A DNA stretch of 35,290 bases from CAZOGW01 sp964579415 (GTDB taxonomy: Bacteria > Actinomycetota > Acidimicrobiia > Spongiisociales > UBA5794), in NCBI GenBank assembly GCA_964579415.1, contig CAZOGW010000020.1, positions 1 to 35,290 on the forward strand. The letters are read 5' to 3'. Below are positions 22,801-31,588 of this stretch, in pieces. Position numbers and translations under genes: made by a program. Within the stretch, counting starts at the first letter, position 1. Each line of letters begins with the position of its first letter. The notes beneath the pieces are model-generated. The model did no database searches and had not been told where the DNA came from. It was given only the letters and a program-made list of their open reading frames with translations.

Positions 22801-24381
22801 CTACTCGGCCGCCTCCTCGGGGATGGGGCACATCCAGCCGAGGAGCGGATCGGGGGCCAGGCCCTCCATGACGGCGTCGATCTCGGCGGCCGACATCGCC
22901 GGCGCCGCCACGACCTCGCCGGTGGCGGCCACGTCGAAGGCCGCGTCCTCGAGGCGGAGGACGTCGATGACGCCACGGCCGCTGTCGGCGTTGTACACCA
23001 GGTCCTTGTACAGCATCGGGGTGTAGCTGCTGGTGCCGTTGGGCCGGAAGTAGGCCACCTGCACCGGGTTGTACGGGTCGCGGACGTCGATGGCTCGCAG
23101 ACCCTGCCCGTACCAGGACATGAACACGACCCCGTCCTTCATGCGGAAGTAGTGGCCGGAGCAGCTACTGGTGCTGGGGTTGGACCCCTCCTGCTGCCAG
23201 GGATGCCATGTCGAGACGATCTCCAGCGCGAACGGGTTCTCCGGCGTCGACTTCCAGGCCTCACCGTTGTGGCTACCCCGCAACGAGGCGATGTAGAGCT
23301 TCCCGGTGGCGGCACAGGTCGACTGGAAGTCCTCGTGGGTGGCGAATACGAGCTCGCCGGGAGCGAAGCCGTGGGCGGCGAGGTCAGAGCCGTCCTTGGC
23401 GAAGGGCCGCTCGCTGCGATCGTTGTCTCGCTGCCCGCGGGGGCCGGGACGGTGGGCGGCGTCGATGGGCCGCTCGGAGTTGTGGATCGCGCCGCTCATG
23501 TTGTCCCAGGCAACCGGCCCGCCGCCGCCGGCGTAGGGGATCGGATCCCACGCCGTCGCCAGCCGCACCTCCTCGCGCACCGGGTCCCAGTGGGTCCCGC
23601 TGGTGCGGTAGCCGCGCACACCGCCGCGGCCGCTCACCCAGGCGATGCCGGCATTGTCGACCTCCACGTCGTGGGAGTAGTCGGTGATGCCGTTGCGGCG
23701 GCCCAGGTCGATGGGATCGGGGAAGGTGTACGGGCGGCGGGGATCGCGGATGTCGGTGACGAAGATGGGCCGTCCCACCCAGTCGGCGGGCTGGCCCACG
23801 GCCGGGGCGGGGCCACCGGTCCACAGGAAGCGGCAATCCTCGATGCAGGTGCTGGTGTGGCCTGCCGGGATGGGATGGTAGATGACGAGCTTGAGGTCGC
23901 TCGGGTTGCTGGCGTCGATGATGTAGACACCGCTGGTGCCGGTGTTCTGCGGCTTGCTGTACGCACGCGGGTCCCGGGACAGGAAGATCAGGCTGCGGCG
24001 ATGGTCGACGTTGGTCGACTCGCTCTGCCAGAACGTCCCCGCCGTGTCGCCTTCCAGCCTCAGCTCATCGCTGGTGAGCTGACCGAGGGGAGTGGGGTTC
24101 TCCGGATCGGAGAGATCGAAGGTGCGCACCCCGAACCGGCCGACGGCGACCAGCACGTCGCCCTGATCGTGGAACAGCACGTTCATCGAAGTGATGCTCG
24201 GGGTCCCGGGGATGCTGCGGATGTACTCGAAGTTGTCGATGTCCCCGGCCGGCGGCTGTGCCTGTGCCGCCGGCGTGATGCCGAGCATCGCCAGCACCAT
24301 GATCAACAAAGTCAGCCTGCCGGCGAACCGCCGGCGCCTTGCCGCTCCTGGCACGGCGTTGCCCCCACTCGTATCGGTCAT
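22801..24381 (-). CDS. Secreted LVIVD-type beta-propeller protein (paralogue B)
   Basis: This 526-aa protein is a close paralogue of the preceding one. Long shared stretches include DQGDVLVAVGRFGVRTFDL, RPYTFPDPIDLGRRNGITDY and GHYFRMKDG. A signal peptide (FAGRLTLLIMVLAMLGITPAAQAQ) follows an Arg-rich start. The mature chain has blade-type repeats, the CIEDCRFLW pair and a terminal GWMCPIPEEA. The ATG has GGGAGG six bases upstream. The protein probably acts outside the membrane; no enzyme motif is seen. The two genes differ mostly in surface-like positions, which is consistent with duplication and then divergence. Confidence 0.85.
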   Translation of the reverse strand: MTDTSGGNAVPGAARRRRFAGRLTLLIMVLAMLGITPAAQAQPPAGDIDNFEYIRSIPGTPSITSMNVLFHDQGDVLVAVGRFGVRTFDLSDPENPTPLGQLTSDELRLEGDTAGTFWQSESTNVDHRRSLIFLSRDPRAYSKPQNTGTSGVYIIDASNPSDLKLVIYHPIPAGHTSTCIEDCRFLWTGGPAPAVGQPADWVGRPIFVTDIRDPRRPYTFPDPIDLGRRNGITDYSHDVEVDNAGIAWVSGRGGVRGYRTSGTHWDPVREEVRLATAWDPIPYAGGGGPVAWDNMSGAIHNSERPIDAAHRPGPRGQRDNDRSERPFAKDGSDLAAHGFAPGELVFATHEDFQSTCAATGKLYIASLRGSHNGEAWKSTPENPFALEIVSTWHPWQQEGSNPSTSSCSGHYFRMKDGVVFMSWYGQGLRAIDVRDPYNPVQVAYFRPNGTSSYTPMLYKDLVYNADSGRGVIDVLRLEDAAFDVAATGEVVAAPAMSAAEIDAVMEGLAPDPLLGWMCPIPEEAAE

Positions 24382-24476
24382 AGGTTGCCTCCCTAGTTGG
24401 CACGCGCCCCCAACAGGCGCCGCCCAAGTAGGCGGCACTGTAACGGGAGCCTTCCGGCGCCGTCAATCGATTGCAG

Positions 24477-24576
24477 NNNNNNNNNNNNNNNNNNNNNNNN
24501 NNNNNNNNNNNNNNNNNNNNNNNNNNNNNNNNNNNNNNNNNNNNNNNNNNNNNNNNNNNNNNNNNNNNNNNNNNNN
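24477..24576. other. Assembly gap, exactly 100 Ns
   Basis: A run of exactly 100 undetermined bases is the standard filler for a scaffold join of unknown size. It removes the end of the LPG-synthase-type gene. Gene order across the join relies on read pairing and not on sequence. Confidence 0.98.
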
Positions 24577-25635
24577 GCTCGGCACGGCATGCCTCGTCCA
24601 CCACGCCCAGGAAACGGCTCCGAAGGGCAGGATGATCAGCCAAGCGAAGATACGGTAGATCAGGGTCGCCGCCACCACCTGGTTCACCATTCCCGCCGGC
24701 GCCCCCACGCCGAGGATGGCTACGTATGCCGCCTCGGCCACGCCCAGGCCGCCGGGTGTGATGGGGATCACCGTGATCACCTGGACCAGCGCGAACGCCG
24801 CGAACACGGTCACCCAATCCGCCTGCAGTGGTGTAACGCCGACCACCCTCAGCGAAGCCAGCAGGATGAAGAAGAGGGCCGCCTGCTGGGCCAGGGCGGC
24901 GGGGATGGCCAGCGGTGAGCGGTTCCGCATGACCCGGCCGGTGTGCCTGCGGAACTCCACAGCGCGCCGCTCCAGGTCGTCGGCGAGCGAGTCGGGGGTG
25001 TGGATGCGGAACCTGCGGGCGATGCTGTGCGCCGCCGTGCCCGCCCACTTCCCCAATCTCCGGGCGGTGGCCTCGGAACGCATCAGCAGCCACAGGCCTA
25101 CGCCGGTGATCACCAGCACGGCGACGGCGATGTAGGCAACGCCCTCGACCCGGTCGTCCTCCCGGCCAACCATGACGAGCAGCAGTGCGGCGAGGAGGGG
25201 CAGCGCCACCTTGGCCATGGTCGAGTAGAAGAGCCAGAGGACCACCGAGGAGCTGGTCTGGGTTCCGTCGAGGCCCCAGCTGCGGAACATGGCGTAGCGT
25301 GCGGCCAGGTCCGAAGGGCCCGGAACCACGCTGGCGATGGCCGCCGGGGCCAGGTAGGCGGGGAGGGCGTACCTGACCGGCAAGCCCGGCGTCACCGCCA
25401 GCACCAACGCCGCCTCCACGAGGAAGCGCCCCATCGCCGCCGCCAGCAACAGCGTCCATTCCTTGAGGGTGAGGCCCCCGATCGCCGCCCACACCTCGTG
25501 CCAATCGGCCACCTGCGTGAGCAGGAGCCACAGCAACACCACGACGATGACCGGACCGAGAATGCGGATGACGAGCTGCGAGCGCGACGTCTTCTTCGAT
25601 TCTGTCGTCTCGTCCGAGTCCGGGGGGCCCGCCAT
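24577..25635 (-). CDS. Lysylphosphatidylglycerol synthase/flippase-type (LPG_synthase_TM, UPF0104) membrane protein, 3'-truncated by the gap
   Basis: The visible 353 residues have about seven membrane segments, starting with ILGPVIVVVLLWLLL. The family pattern is clear in the stretch around AIASVVPGPSDLAARYAMFRSWG and in the later PITPGGLGVAEAAY motif with its membrane flanks. Members of this family act as lipid or isoprenoid-linked transporters or as the flippase half of MprF. No C-terminal synthase domain is visible, and the gap hides what follows. The start has no strong ribosome site (an AGG-rich stretch lies about 15 bases upstream), so it is moderately certain. Confidence 0.83.
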
Positions 25636-25683
25636 GATCGTCAGGAGCCTACCCGTAGACCCTCCGACCGGCGGTCTCGAGCC

Positions 25684-27141
25684 CTACCAGCCGGCGGCGA
25701 TGTACTTGGGCTCGAGGAACTCGAGCATTCCCTCATGGGCGCCTTCGCGGCCTACACCGGACTGCTTGACGCCCCCGAACTGGGCTGCGGGGTCGGAGAT
25801 GAGGCCGCGGTTGATGCCGACCATCCCCGCCTCGATCCGCTCGGCGAGGCGCAGGTTCCGTGCCAGGTCGCCGCCGTACAGGTACGACGCCAGCCCGAAA
25901 GGGGTGGCGTTGGCCAGCGCCACCGCCTCGTCGTCCGAATCGAAGGTGACGATGGGGGCGACGGGCCCGAACACCTCCCGATCGAGCACCGGGTTGTCGG
26001 CGCTGACTCCGGCGAGCACGGTCGGCTCGAAGAAGAACCCGGGACGCTCCAGTGCGCTGCCTCCCGTGACCACCGACGAACCGGCCCTGGTGGAGATGCC
26101 CACGGCCTCGGCCATGTCGTCCTGGGCACCCCGGTCGATGAGCGGACCCAACTCGACGCCGTCCTCCAGGCCGGGACCGACGCGCAGCGAGGCCATCGCC
26201 CGCGAGAAGGACGCGGTGAACTCGTCGGCGACGGCGGCGTGGACCAGGAACCGGTTGGCGGCGATGCAGGATTGCCCCCCGTTGCGGATCTTGGCGACCA
26301 TGGCTCCCTCGACGGCGGCGTCGATGTCGGCGTCGTCGAGGACGAGGAAGGGAGCGTTCCCACCCAACTCCATCGAGCAGTTCACCACCCGCCGCGACGC
26401 CAGGGCGAGCAGCTTGGAGCCCACCTCGGTCGATCCGGTGAACGACAGCTTGCGCACCCGGGAGTCGGCCATCAACGCCTCGATGAGCTCACCGGAGCGC
26501 CGTGCCGTCACGATGTTGAGCACGCCGCGGGGTAGTCCCGCCTCCTCCATCACGGCGGCCAGCGCGAGGGCGGTGAGGGGGGTCGCCGACGCCGGCTTGA
26601 GCACCATGGTGCAGCCGGCGGCGACGGCAGGCCCGATCTTGCGGGTGGCCATGGCGGCGGGGAAGTTCCACGGCGTCACCAGCAGCGACACGCCGATGGG
26701 TTGATGAAGGATGATGATGCGCTTGTCGCCGGCGGGGGCGGTGCTGATCTCACCGATGTTGCGGACCGCCTCCTCGGAGTACCAGCGGAAGAACTCGGCC
26801 GCGTAGCGCACCTCGCCCTTGGCCTCCGGCAGCGCCTTCCCCATCTCCCGCACGATCAGCTCGGCGAGACCGTCGAGGCGCTCGATCATGATCTCGTAGG
26901 CGCGACGCAGGATCTCGGCTCGTACCCGGGGAGCGGTGGCGGCGAACGACTCCGCCGCCTCGGCGGCGGCGGACACCGCGGCAAGACCGTCCTCCACCGA
27001 TCCGGCGGCAACCGCGGTGAGCGGCCGGGCGGTCGCCGGGTCGAGGACGTCGATCTCGGCACCGTCGCTGGCCTCGCGCCACTCCCCACCGATCCACAGC
27101 TTGGTGCCGCCGGAGCGGACGAGATCGTCAACCGCGGTCAT
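25684..27141 (-). CDS. NAD(P)-dependent aldehyde dehydrogenase, succinate-semialdehyde dehydrogenase (GabD) type
   Basis: This 485-aa enzyme has catalytic Cys292 (GGQSCIAANRF), general-base Glu258 (MELGGNAPF), FTGSTEVG, KPASATPLTALALA and the C-terminal FGGVKQSGVGREG. This set is typical of GabD/SSADH-like enzymes that make succinate from succinate semialdehyde; related enzymes act on other semialdehydes. AAGGAG five bases upstream fixes the ATG. It lies 35 bp after the hydroxyisobutyrate dehydrogenase-like gene on the same strand. It is most likely the last step in the catabolic operon, oxidising the aldehyde made by that neighbour. This assignment of order is inference. Confidence 0.9.
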   Translation of the reverse strand: MTAVDDLVRSGGTKLWIGGEWREASDGAEIDVLDPATARPLTAVAAGSVEDGLAAVSAAAEAAESFAATAPRVRAEILRRAYEIMIERLDGLAELIVREMGKALPEAKGEVRYAAEFFRWYSEEAVRNIGEISTAPAGDKRIIILHQPIGVSLLVTPWNFPAAMATRKIGPAVAAGCTMVLKPASATPLTALALAAVMEEAGLPRGVLNIVTARRSGELIEALMADSRVRKLSFTGSTEVGSKLLALASRRVVNCSMELGGNAPFLVLDDADIDAAVEGAMVAKIRNGGQSCIAANRFLVHAAVADEFTASFSRAMASLRVGPGLEDGVELGPLIDRGAQDDMAEAVGISTRAGSSVVTGGSALERPGFFFEPTVLAGVSADNPVLDREVFGPVAPIVTFDSDDEAVALANATPFGLASYLYGGDLARNLRLAERIEAGMVGINRGLISDPAAQFGGVKQSGVGREGAHEGMLEFLEPKYIAAGW

Positions 27142-27176
27142 GAGGACTCCTTAGGAGAGTATCCAGTTGCCTCAAC

Positions 27177-28064
27177 TCACTCACTCTTGCTGCTGCTCCG
27201 ACGAACCGCTTCCACGACGAACCCCAGGTCACGGGAGCCTTCGCCGGTGGCGATGAGGCCGGCGGTGACCTGGCGGGTGCGCTCGGCCTGGGGCATGTCG
27301 ACGCCGGCGGCGTCGGCTGCGTCGGCCACCAACTCCTGGTCCTTGATCGCCAGGTCGAGGGTGAACGTCACCGGGGCCTCCAGCGGATCGACGTAGTTGG
27401 GGGCCCGGTATTTGACCAGGGGCGCCCCGGCGGCGCCGCGACCGATGACGTCGACGGTGACGGCGGGATCCACCCCGGCCGTCTCGGCGAGCACCACCGA
27501 CTCCCCCACCGCCTGGTTGATGGCGAAGATCACCGAGTTGACCGCAAGCTTGAGCACGGCGCCGGCGCCGGGGGGCCCTACGTGGATCGGCTCACCGAGG
27601 GCCTGCAGCACCGGCTCGGCCCGGGCGTACGCCTCGTCGGTGGCACCGGCCATGATGAGGAGGGTGCCGGCCTCGGCGCCGGGGGTGCTCCCCGACACCG
27701 GGGCGTCCACCAGGTCGACGCCACCCGCGGCCAGGACCTGGCGTGCCTGTGCCACCGCGGTCGGTCCCGACGTTCCCATGTCGATGAACAGCGAACCGGG
27801 CCGTAGCGCCGTCACGGCGTCGCCGACGACACCGAGCAGGGCGTCGCCGTCGGCGAGCATGGTGACGACGACGTCGGCTTCGGCAACGGCGGCGGCCGGC
27901 GTGACCCCGATGCGGCCCCCGTTCGTCTCCACCCAGGCCTCCGCGGTGGCCAGGGTGCGGTTGTGGACGACGACATCGAAGCCCTTGCGGGCCAGGTTGG
28001 CCGCCATCAGGCTTCCCATGCGGCCCAGGCCGGCGAAGGCGACCGTGAGCGTCGTCGAGGTCAT
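27177..28064 (-). CDS. 3-Hydroxyisobutyrate dehydrogenase-family NAD(P)-dependent oxidoreductase
   Basis: This 295-aa protein has a Rossmann motif GLGRMG at about residues 12-17, the DAPVSGSTPGAEAGTL signature, and the catalytic Lys172 and Asn176 in GAVLKLAVNS. It is of normal family length. The family oxidises beta-hydroxyacids such as 3-hydroxyisobutyrate, tartronate semialdehyde or 4-hydroxybutyrate-like compounds. Its ATG overlaps the stop of the E1 beta gene (ATGA), so it is co-translated. Substrate identity cannot be read here; a semialdehyde product would suit the aldehyde dehydrogenase that follows. Confidence 0.9.
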   Translation of the reverse strand: MTSTTLTVAFAGLGRMGSLMAANLARKGFDVVVHNRTLATAEAWVETNGGRIGVTPAAAVAEADVVVTMLADGDALLGVVGDAVTALRPGSLFIDMGTSGPTAVAQARQVLAAGGVDLVDAPVSGSTPGAEAGTLLIMAGATDEAYARAEPVLQALGEPIHVGPPGAGAVLKLAVNSVIFAINQAVGESVVLAETAGVDPAVTVDVIGRGAAGAPLVKYRAPNYVDPLEAPVTFTLDLAIKDQELVADAADAAGVDMPQAERTRQVTAGLIATGEGSRDLGFVVEAVRRSSSKSE

Positions 28065-29035
28065 CCCAGCGACTTCCTGATCGTCTCCGCGGTACGCTCG
28101 GCGTTGGGGATCACACTGTCCTCGAGAACCTCCGCCGACGGGAGCGGGATGTGGGGGGTGGTGATGCGCACCACCGGGCCGTCGAGGTCCCAGAACGCCT
28201 CGTCGCTCACGATGGAGGCGATCTCGGCGCCCCATCCCAGCACCCGCGGGTTCTCCTCGACGGTGAAGAGCCTCCCGGTGCGCGCCACCGAATCGAGCAC
28301 CGAGGCCGCATCGAGCGGTATGAGGGAGCGCAGGTCGATGACGTCCACCGAGATCCCCTCGGCGGCGAGCAGTTCGGCGGCGGCGGTGGCCACCGGCACC
28401 ATGGCCGCCAGGGCGACGACGGTGGCGTCGCTCCCCTCCCGCAGCGTGGTGGCGACACCGAGCGGCTCGAGGATCTCGCCGTCGGGCACCTCGCCCTTGG
28501 TGGACATGAGGCTCTTGTGCTCGCAGAACAGGACCGGGTCGGGGTCCCGCACCGAGGCCGCCAGGAGGCCGACGACGTCGCGGGGGTTCGACGGGGCCAC
28601 CACCTTGAGGCCGGGGATCATCATGCACCAGTTCTCCACCGACTGGGAGTGCTGGGCGCCGAACCGGGACCCGCCGCCGTTGGCGGTACGGACCACGACC
28701 GGAATGGTGACCTGGCCGTCGGTCATGTAGCGGGTCTTGGCCATCTCGTTGGCGAGCAGGTCGAAGCACACCGCGATGAAGTCGGAGAACATGATCTCGG
28801 CGATCACCGGGATGCCGGTCATGGCGGCGCCCATGGCAGCCCCGAGGATGGCCTGCTCCGAGATGGGGGTGTCGCGGATGCGGGAGGGACCGAACTCGTC
28901 GATGAGGCCCACCGTCGTCTTGAACACGCCGCCGGCGGCGGCGATGTCCTCACCCAGCATCACCAGCATCGGGTCGCGGCGCATCTCCTGGGCGATGCCC
29001 ACCGCCACCGCGTCGCGATAGGTCAGTTCCGCCAT
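28061..29035 (-). CDS. 2-Oxoacid/acetoin dehydrogenase E1 component, beta subunit
   Basis: This 324-aa protein is a transketolase-like beta chain. It starts MAELTYRDAVAVGIAQEMRRD, has GEDIAAAGGVFKTT and SEQAILGAAMGAAMTG, and ends with a C-terminal transketolase domain (SVDVIDLRSLIPLD, VEENPRVLGWGAE). It pairs with the alpha chain to make the thiamine-diphosphate-dependent E1 of a 2-oxoacid or acetoin dehydrogenase complex. E2 and E3 genes are not in this window. GGGAG six bases upstream supports the ATG. It overlaps the alpha gene by 13 bp and is overlapped by the next gene, so it sits within one operon. Confidence 0.92.
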   Translation of the reverse strand: MAELTYRDAVAVGIAQEMRRDPMLVMLGEDIAAAGGVFKTTVGLIDEFGPSRIRDTPISEQAILGAAMGAAMTGIPVIAEIMFSDFIAVCFDLLANEMAKTRYMTDGQVTIPVVVRTANGGGSRFGAQHSQSVENWCMMIPGLKVVAPSNPRDVVGLLAASVRDPDPVLFCEHKSLMSTKGEVPDGEILEPLGVATTLREGSDATVVALAAMVPVATAAAELLAAEGISVDVIDLRSLIPLDAASVLDSVARTGRLFTVEENPRVLGWGAEIASIVSDEAFWDLDGPVVRITTPHIPLPSAEVLEDSVIPNAERTAETIRKSLG

Positions 29036-30096
29036 GTGGCACTCCCGTCGGCCCAGACGTCGGTGAAGGCGGACGCCAGGTCGGGAAGGGGCCCGGCCTT
29101 GGCGAACTCGGTGGCCTCCGTCACCACGTCGGCGATCTCCTTGTCGATGGCCGCCAGAGCGTCCTCGGGCACGCCCAGCTTCAAGAGGCGGTCGTGGTAG
29201 ATCACGATGGGATCGTGCGCCTTCCAAGCCTCCACCTCCTCGGCGGGGCGGTATTTGCCCGGATCGGCGCGGCTGTGGCCTCCATGGCGGTAGGTCACCG
29301 CCTCGACCAGGGAAGGACCGCCGCCCTCACGCGCCCTGGCGATGGCGGCACGAGCCGCGGTGTACACCGCGTCGGCGTCGTTGCCGTCCAGCTTCACCGG
29401 TTCCAACCCGTAGGCGGGAGCCCGGTCGGCGGCGGGGCTGGGAACCGCGGTCACCAGGTCGATCGGGGTGTACTCCATGTAGAGATTGTTCTCGCACACG
29501 AACACGGTGGGCAGGTTCCACACCGCGGCGAAGTTGACCGCCTCGTGGAAGGCTCCGATGTTGGTGGTGCCGTCACCGAAGAACGCCACCGCCACCTGGT
29601 CGGTGCCACGTAGCTGTGCCGCCCAGGCGGCGCCGTTGGCGATGCACAGGTGGGCGCCGATGATGGCGTAAGAGCCCATCATCGAATGCTCCACCGAGGT
29701 GAGGTGCATCGAGCCACCCTTGCCGCCGAGGAGGCCGTTGCTCCGGCCCAGCAGCTCGGCCATCACCGCACCCGGCGGGACACCCTTGGCCAGGGTGTGG
29801 GCGTGGCCGCGGTAGGTGGCGAACACGTAGTCGTCGGGCCGCATCGCCGCGGCGAACCCGGCGGCGATGGCCTCCATGCCCAGCGACAGGTGTGACGTCC
29901 CCTTCACCAGGTTCTGCATGAACAGGTCGTATGCCCGCTTCTCGAACTGGCGGAGGAGCTGCTGGGTGCGGTACAGCTCCTTGCGCTCGTCGAGCTCGAG
30001 GCCGTTGTCGGCGTTGGAGTCGTCCACCTCGCCGGGCAGGCGCGGCGGACGGCTGGAATAATCGACCAGCTCGGTGGGAAAGGTCTCGGCGCTCAT
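29023..30096 (-). CDS. 2-Oxoacid/acetoin dehydrogenase E1 component, alpha subunit
   Basis: This 357-aa protein carries the thiamine diphosphate motif GDGTTNIGAFHEAVNFAA (GDG at 174-176), closed by ENN at 202-204. GGKGGSMHL and RHGGHSRADPGKYR are also typical of E1 alpha chains of the acetoin/pyruvate type. The ATG lies seven bases after the stop of the M24 gene, with only a weak ribosome site, so coupling is likely. An earlier ATG (30135) is within the M24 gene and is less likely. The missing E2/E3 could be encoded elsewhere in the genome. Confidence 0.92.
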   Translation of the reverse strand: MSAETFPTELVDYSSRPPRLPGEVDDSNADNGLELDERKELYRTQQLLRQFEKRAYDLFMQNLVKGTSHLSLGMEAIAAGFAAAMRPDDYVFATYRGHAHTLAKGVPPGAVMAELLGRSNGLLGGKGGSMHLTSVEHSMMGSYAIIGAHLCIANGAAWAAQLRGTDQVAVAFFGDGTTNIGAFHEAVNFAAVWNLPTVFVCENNLYMEYTPIDLVTAVPSPAADRAPAYGLEPVKLDGNDADAVYTAARAAIARAREGGGPSLVEAVTYRHGGHSRADPGKYRPAEEVEAWKAHDPIVIYHDRLLKLGVPEDALAAIDKEIADVVTEATEFAKAGPLPDLASAFTDVWADGSATWRN

Positions 30097-30103
30097 CTTC
30101 GGC

Positions 30104-31363
30104 TCAGTACTCGTTGGCAACCATGAGCTCCTCACAGGGGAAGAGCGTGATCACCTTGCAGCCGTCATCGGTCACCACCAGCTCCTCTTCGATGCGGGCC
30201 GCGGAGCGGCCGTCCGATGCAGGAGCGTAGGTCTCCAGCGCGAACACCATACCGACCTCGATCTCCACCGGATCGTCGAGCGAGTTGAGGCGGCTGATGA
30301 TGGGCCGCTCGTGCAGCCCGACGCCGACACCGTGGCCGAACTGAAGCCCGAAGGCGTCCATCTCGCTCTCGAAGCCGAACTCGGTCGCCTCCGGCCACAC
30401 CCGGGCGATGTCGTCGGTGGAGGCTCCCGGCTTCACCAGCTCGATGCCGGCGTCCATCCATTCCCGGGCCTGCTTGAAGGCGTCGCGCTGGGCCTGGGTG
30501 GCGCGGCCGACGCCGAGCGTGCGGTAGTAACAGGTGCGGTAGCCGTTGAAGGCGTGGATGATGTCGAAGTAGGCCTGATCGCCGGGACGGATGAGGCGGT
30601 CGGAGAAGACGTGCGGGTGCGGGCTGCACCGCTCGCCGGCGATGGAGTTGACAGCCTCGACGAACTCGGAACCCATCTCGAAGAGCCGGGCGTGAGCCAG
30701 GCCGACGACGTCGGACTCGCGGACGCCGGGCTTGAGATACTCGTAGATGTCCTGGTACACGGCGTCGACCATGGCGCACGCCTGGGTGAGCAGGATGATC
30801 TCGTCGGGGTTCTTGATCTCCCGAGCCCGCATCATGAGCTGCTGGCCGTCGGCGACGTTGATGCCGGCGGCATGGAGGGCAAGGAACACCGAAGTCTCCG
30901 ACATGTCGACGCCGAGCGGCATGTCGGCGACGCCCTCCTCCCTGAGGATGGAGGCGAGCTCCTCGGCGGCGCGTGTCTGCAGGCCGGCGGTGGGGGCGAT
31001 GGCGCCCTGCAGCCCGGTGTTGCCGCCGATGGAGTTGCCGGCGTCGTACATCGAGGGGAGCTGGAGGCGGTGAGCCTTGGCGGCCGAGCCGAAGTCCCAG
31101 ATACGGGGCCGCCCGGTGCGGGTGATCAGGGCGTATCTCTCGCCCTTGTTGAACGCCCAGTAACCGATCTGGGTAGCGGTGGCGTAGCGGATGTTGGACG
31201 TCTCGAAGAGGAGGATGGCGCCCAGATCCGAGTTGGCGAGTTGCTCCTGAACCCGCGCCAGCCGGTACTCACGAAGCCGCCGGAAGTCGACACGCTCCTC
31301 CCAGTCGACCGCCATCACGCCCGGCGCCGGGCTGGTCGCTACCGGAAACTCTCCTGCTGGCAT
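30104..31363 (-). CDS. M24-family creatinase/prolidase-like protein with an altered metal site
   Basis: This 419-aa protein has a creatinase N-like domain (about 20-180) and a pita-bread M24 domain. Expected metal ligands are Asp267, His344 (FGHGVGVGLHERP), Glu377 (FALETY) and Glu392 (RIEEEL). The second Asp is replaced by Cys278 (GYRTCYYRT). This suggests a non-standard metal site or metal-free chemistry as in creatinase-type hydrolases. Its relatives include ectoine hydrolases, DMSP lyase DddP and creatinase, so the substrate is open. The start has GGAAGGAG just upstream; a longer frame exists but has no such site. It heads the operon leading to the E1 subunits. Confidence 0.85.
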   Translation of the reverse strand: MPAGEFPVATSPAPGVMAVDWEERVDFRRLREYRLARVQEQLANSDLGAILLFETSNIRYATATQIGYWAFNKGERYALITRTGRPRIWDFGSAAKAHRLQLPSMYDAGNSIGGNTGLQGAIAPTAGLQTRAAEELASILREEGVADMPLGVDMSETSVFLALHAAGINVADGQQLMMRAREIKNPDEIILLTQACAMVDAVYQDIYEYLKPGVRESDVVGLAHARLFEMGSEFVEAVNSIAGERCSPHPHVFSDRLIRPGDQAYFDIIHAFNGYRTCYYRTLGVGRATQAQRDAFKQAREWMDAGIELVKPGASTDDIARVWPEATEFGFESEMDAFGLQFGHGVGVGLHERPIISRLNSLDDPVEIEVGMVFALETYAPASDGRSAARIEEELVVTDDGCKVITLFPCEELMVANEY

Positions 31364-31486
31364 GGCCGCTCCTTCCCTCCAGGCGATGACACCCGTTCCT
31401 CTTGGACCCCCACTTACCGGAAGATACCGCGCCGAACGGGCCACGGCGCCGCCGGGCAAACCTAGAAGTGCTGTTGAACCTGTGTC

Positions 31487-31548
31487 AAGTGTCACTACCC
31501 ACGCCCGTGCCGTGTCACTGTTTGCCGGTGGTGACCGTGCTCACTACC
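31487..31548. promoter_or_regulatory. Possible operator region with three GTCACT-like motifs between divergent genes
   Basis: In the 225-bp gap between the M24 and bicupin starts, AGTGTCACTACC, CGTGTCACTG and GTGCTCACTACC follow each other. Three related, same-direction motifs next to two divergent starts could be sites for a shared regulator. No consensus promoter was identified with confidence. Confidence 0.3.
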
Positions 31549-31588
31549 GTCGGCCGCGATGCGTTGATAGTCGGGAGGTAGGTCGACG

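Noticed and set aside
20855..24396. Two long plus-strand frames opposite the LVIVD-type genes
   Set aside because: They mirror each other only because the minus-strand genes are paralogues; no signal peptide or domain is found in them.
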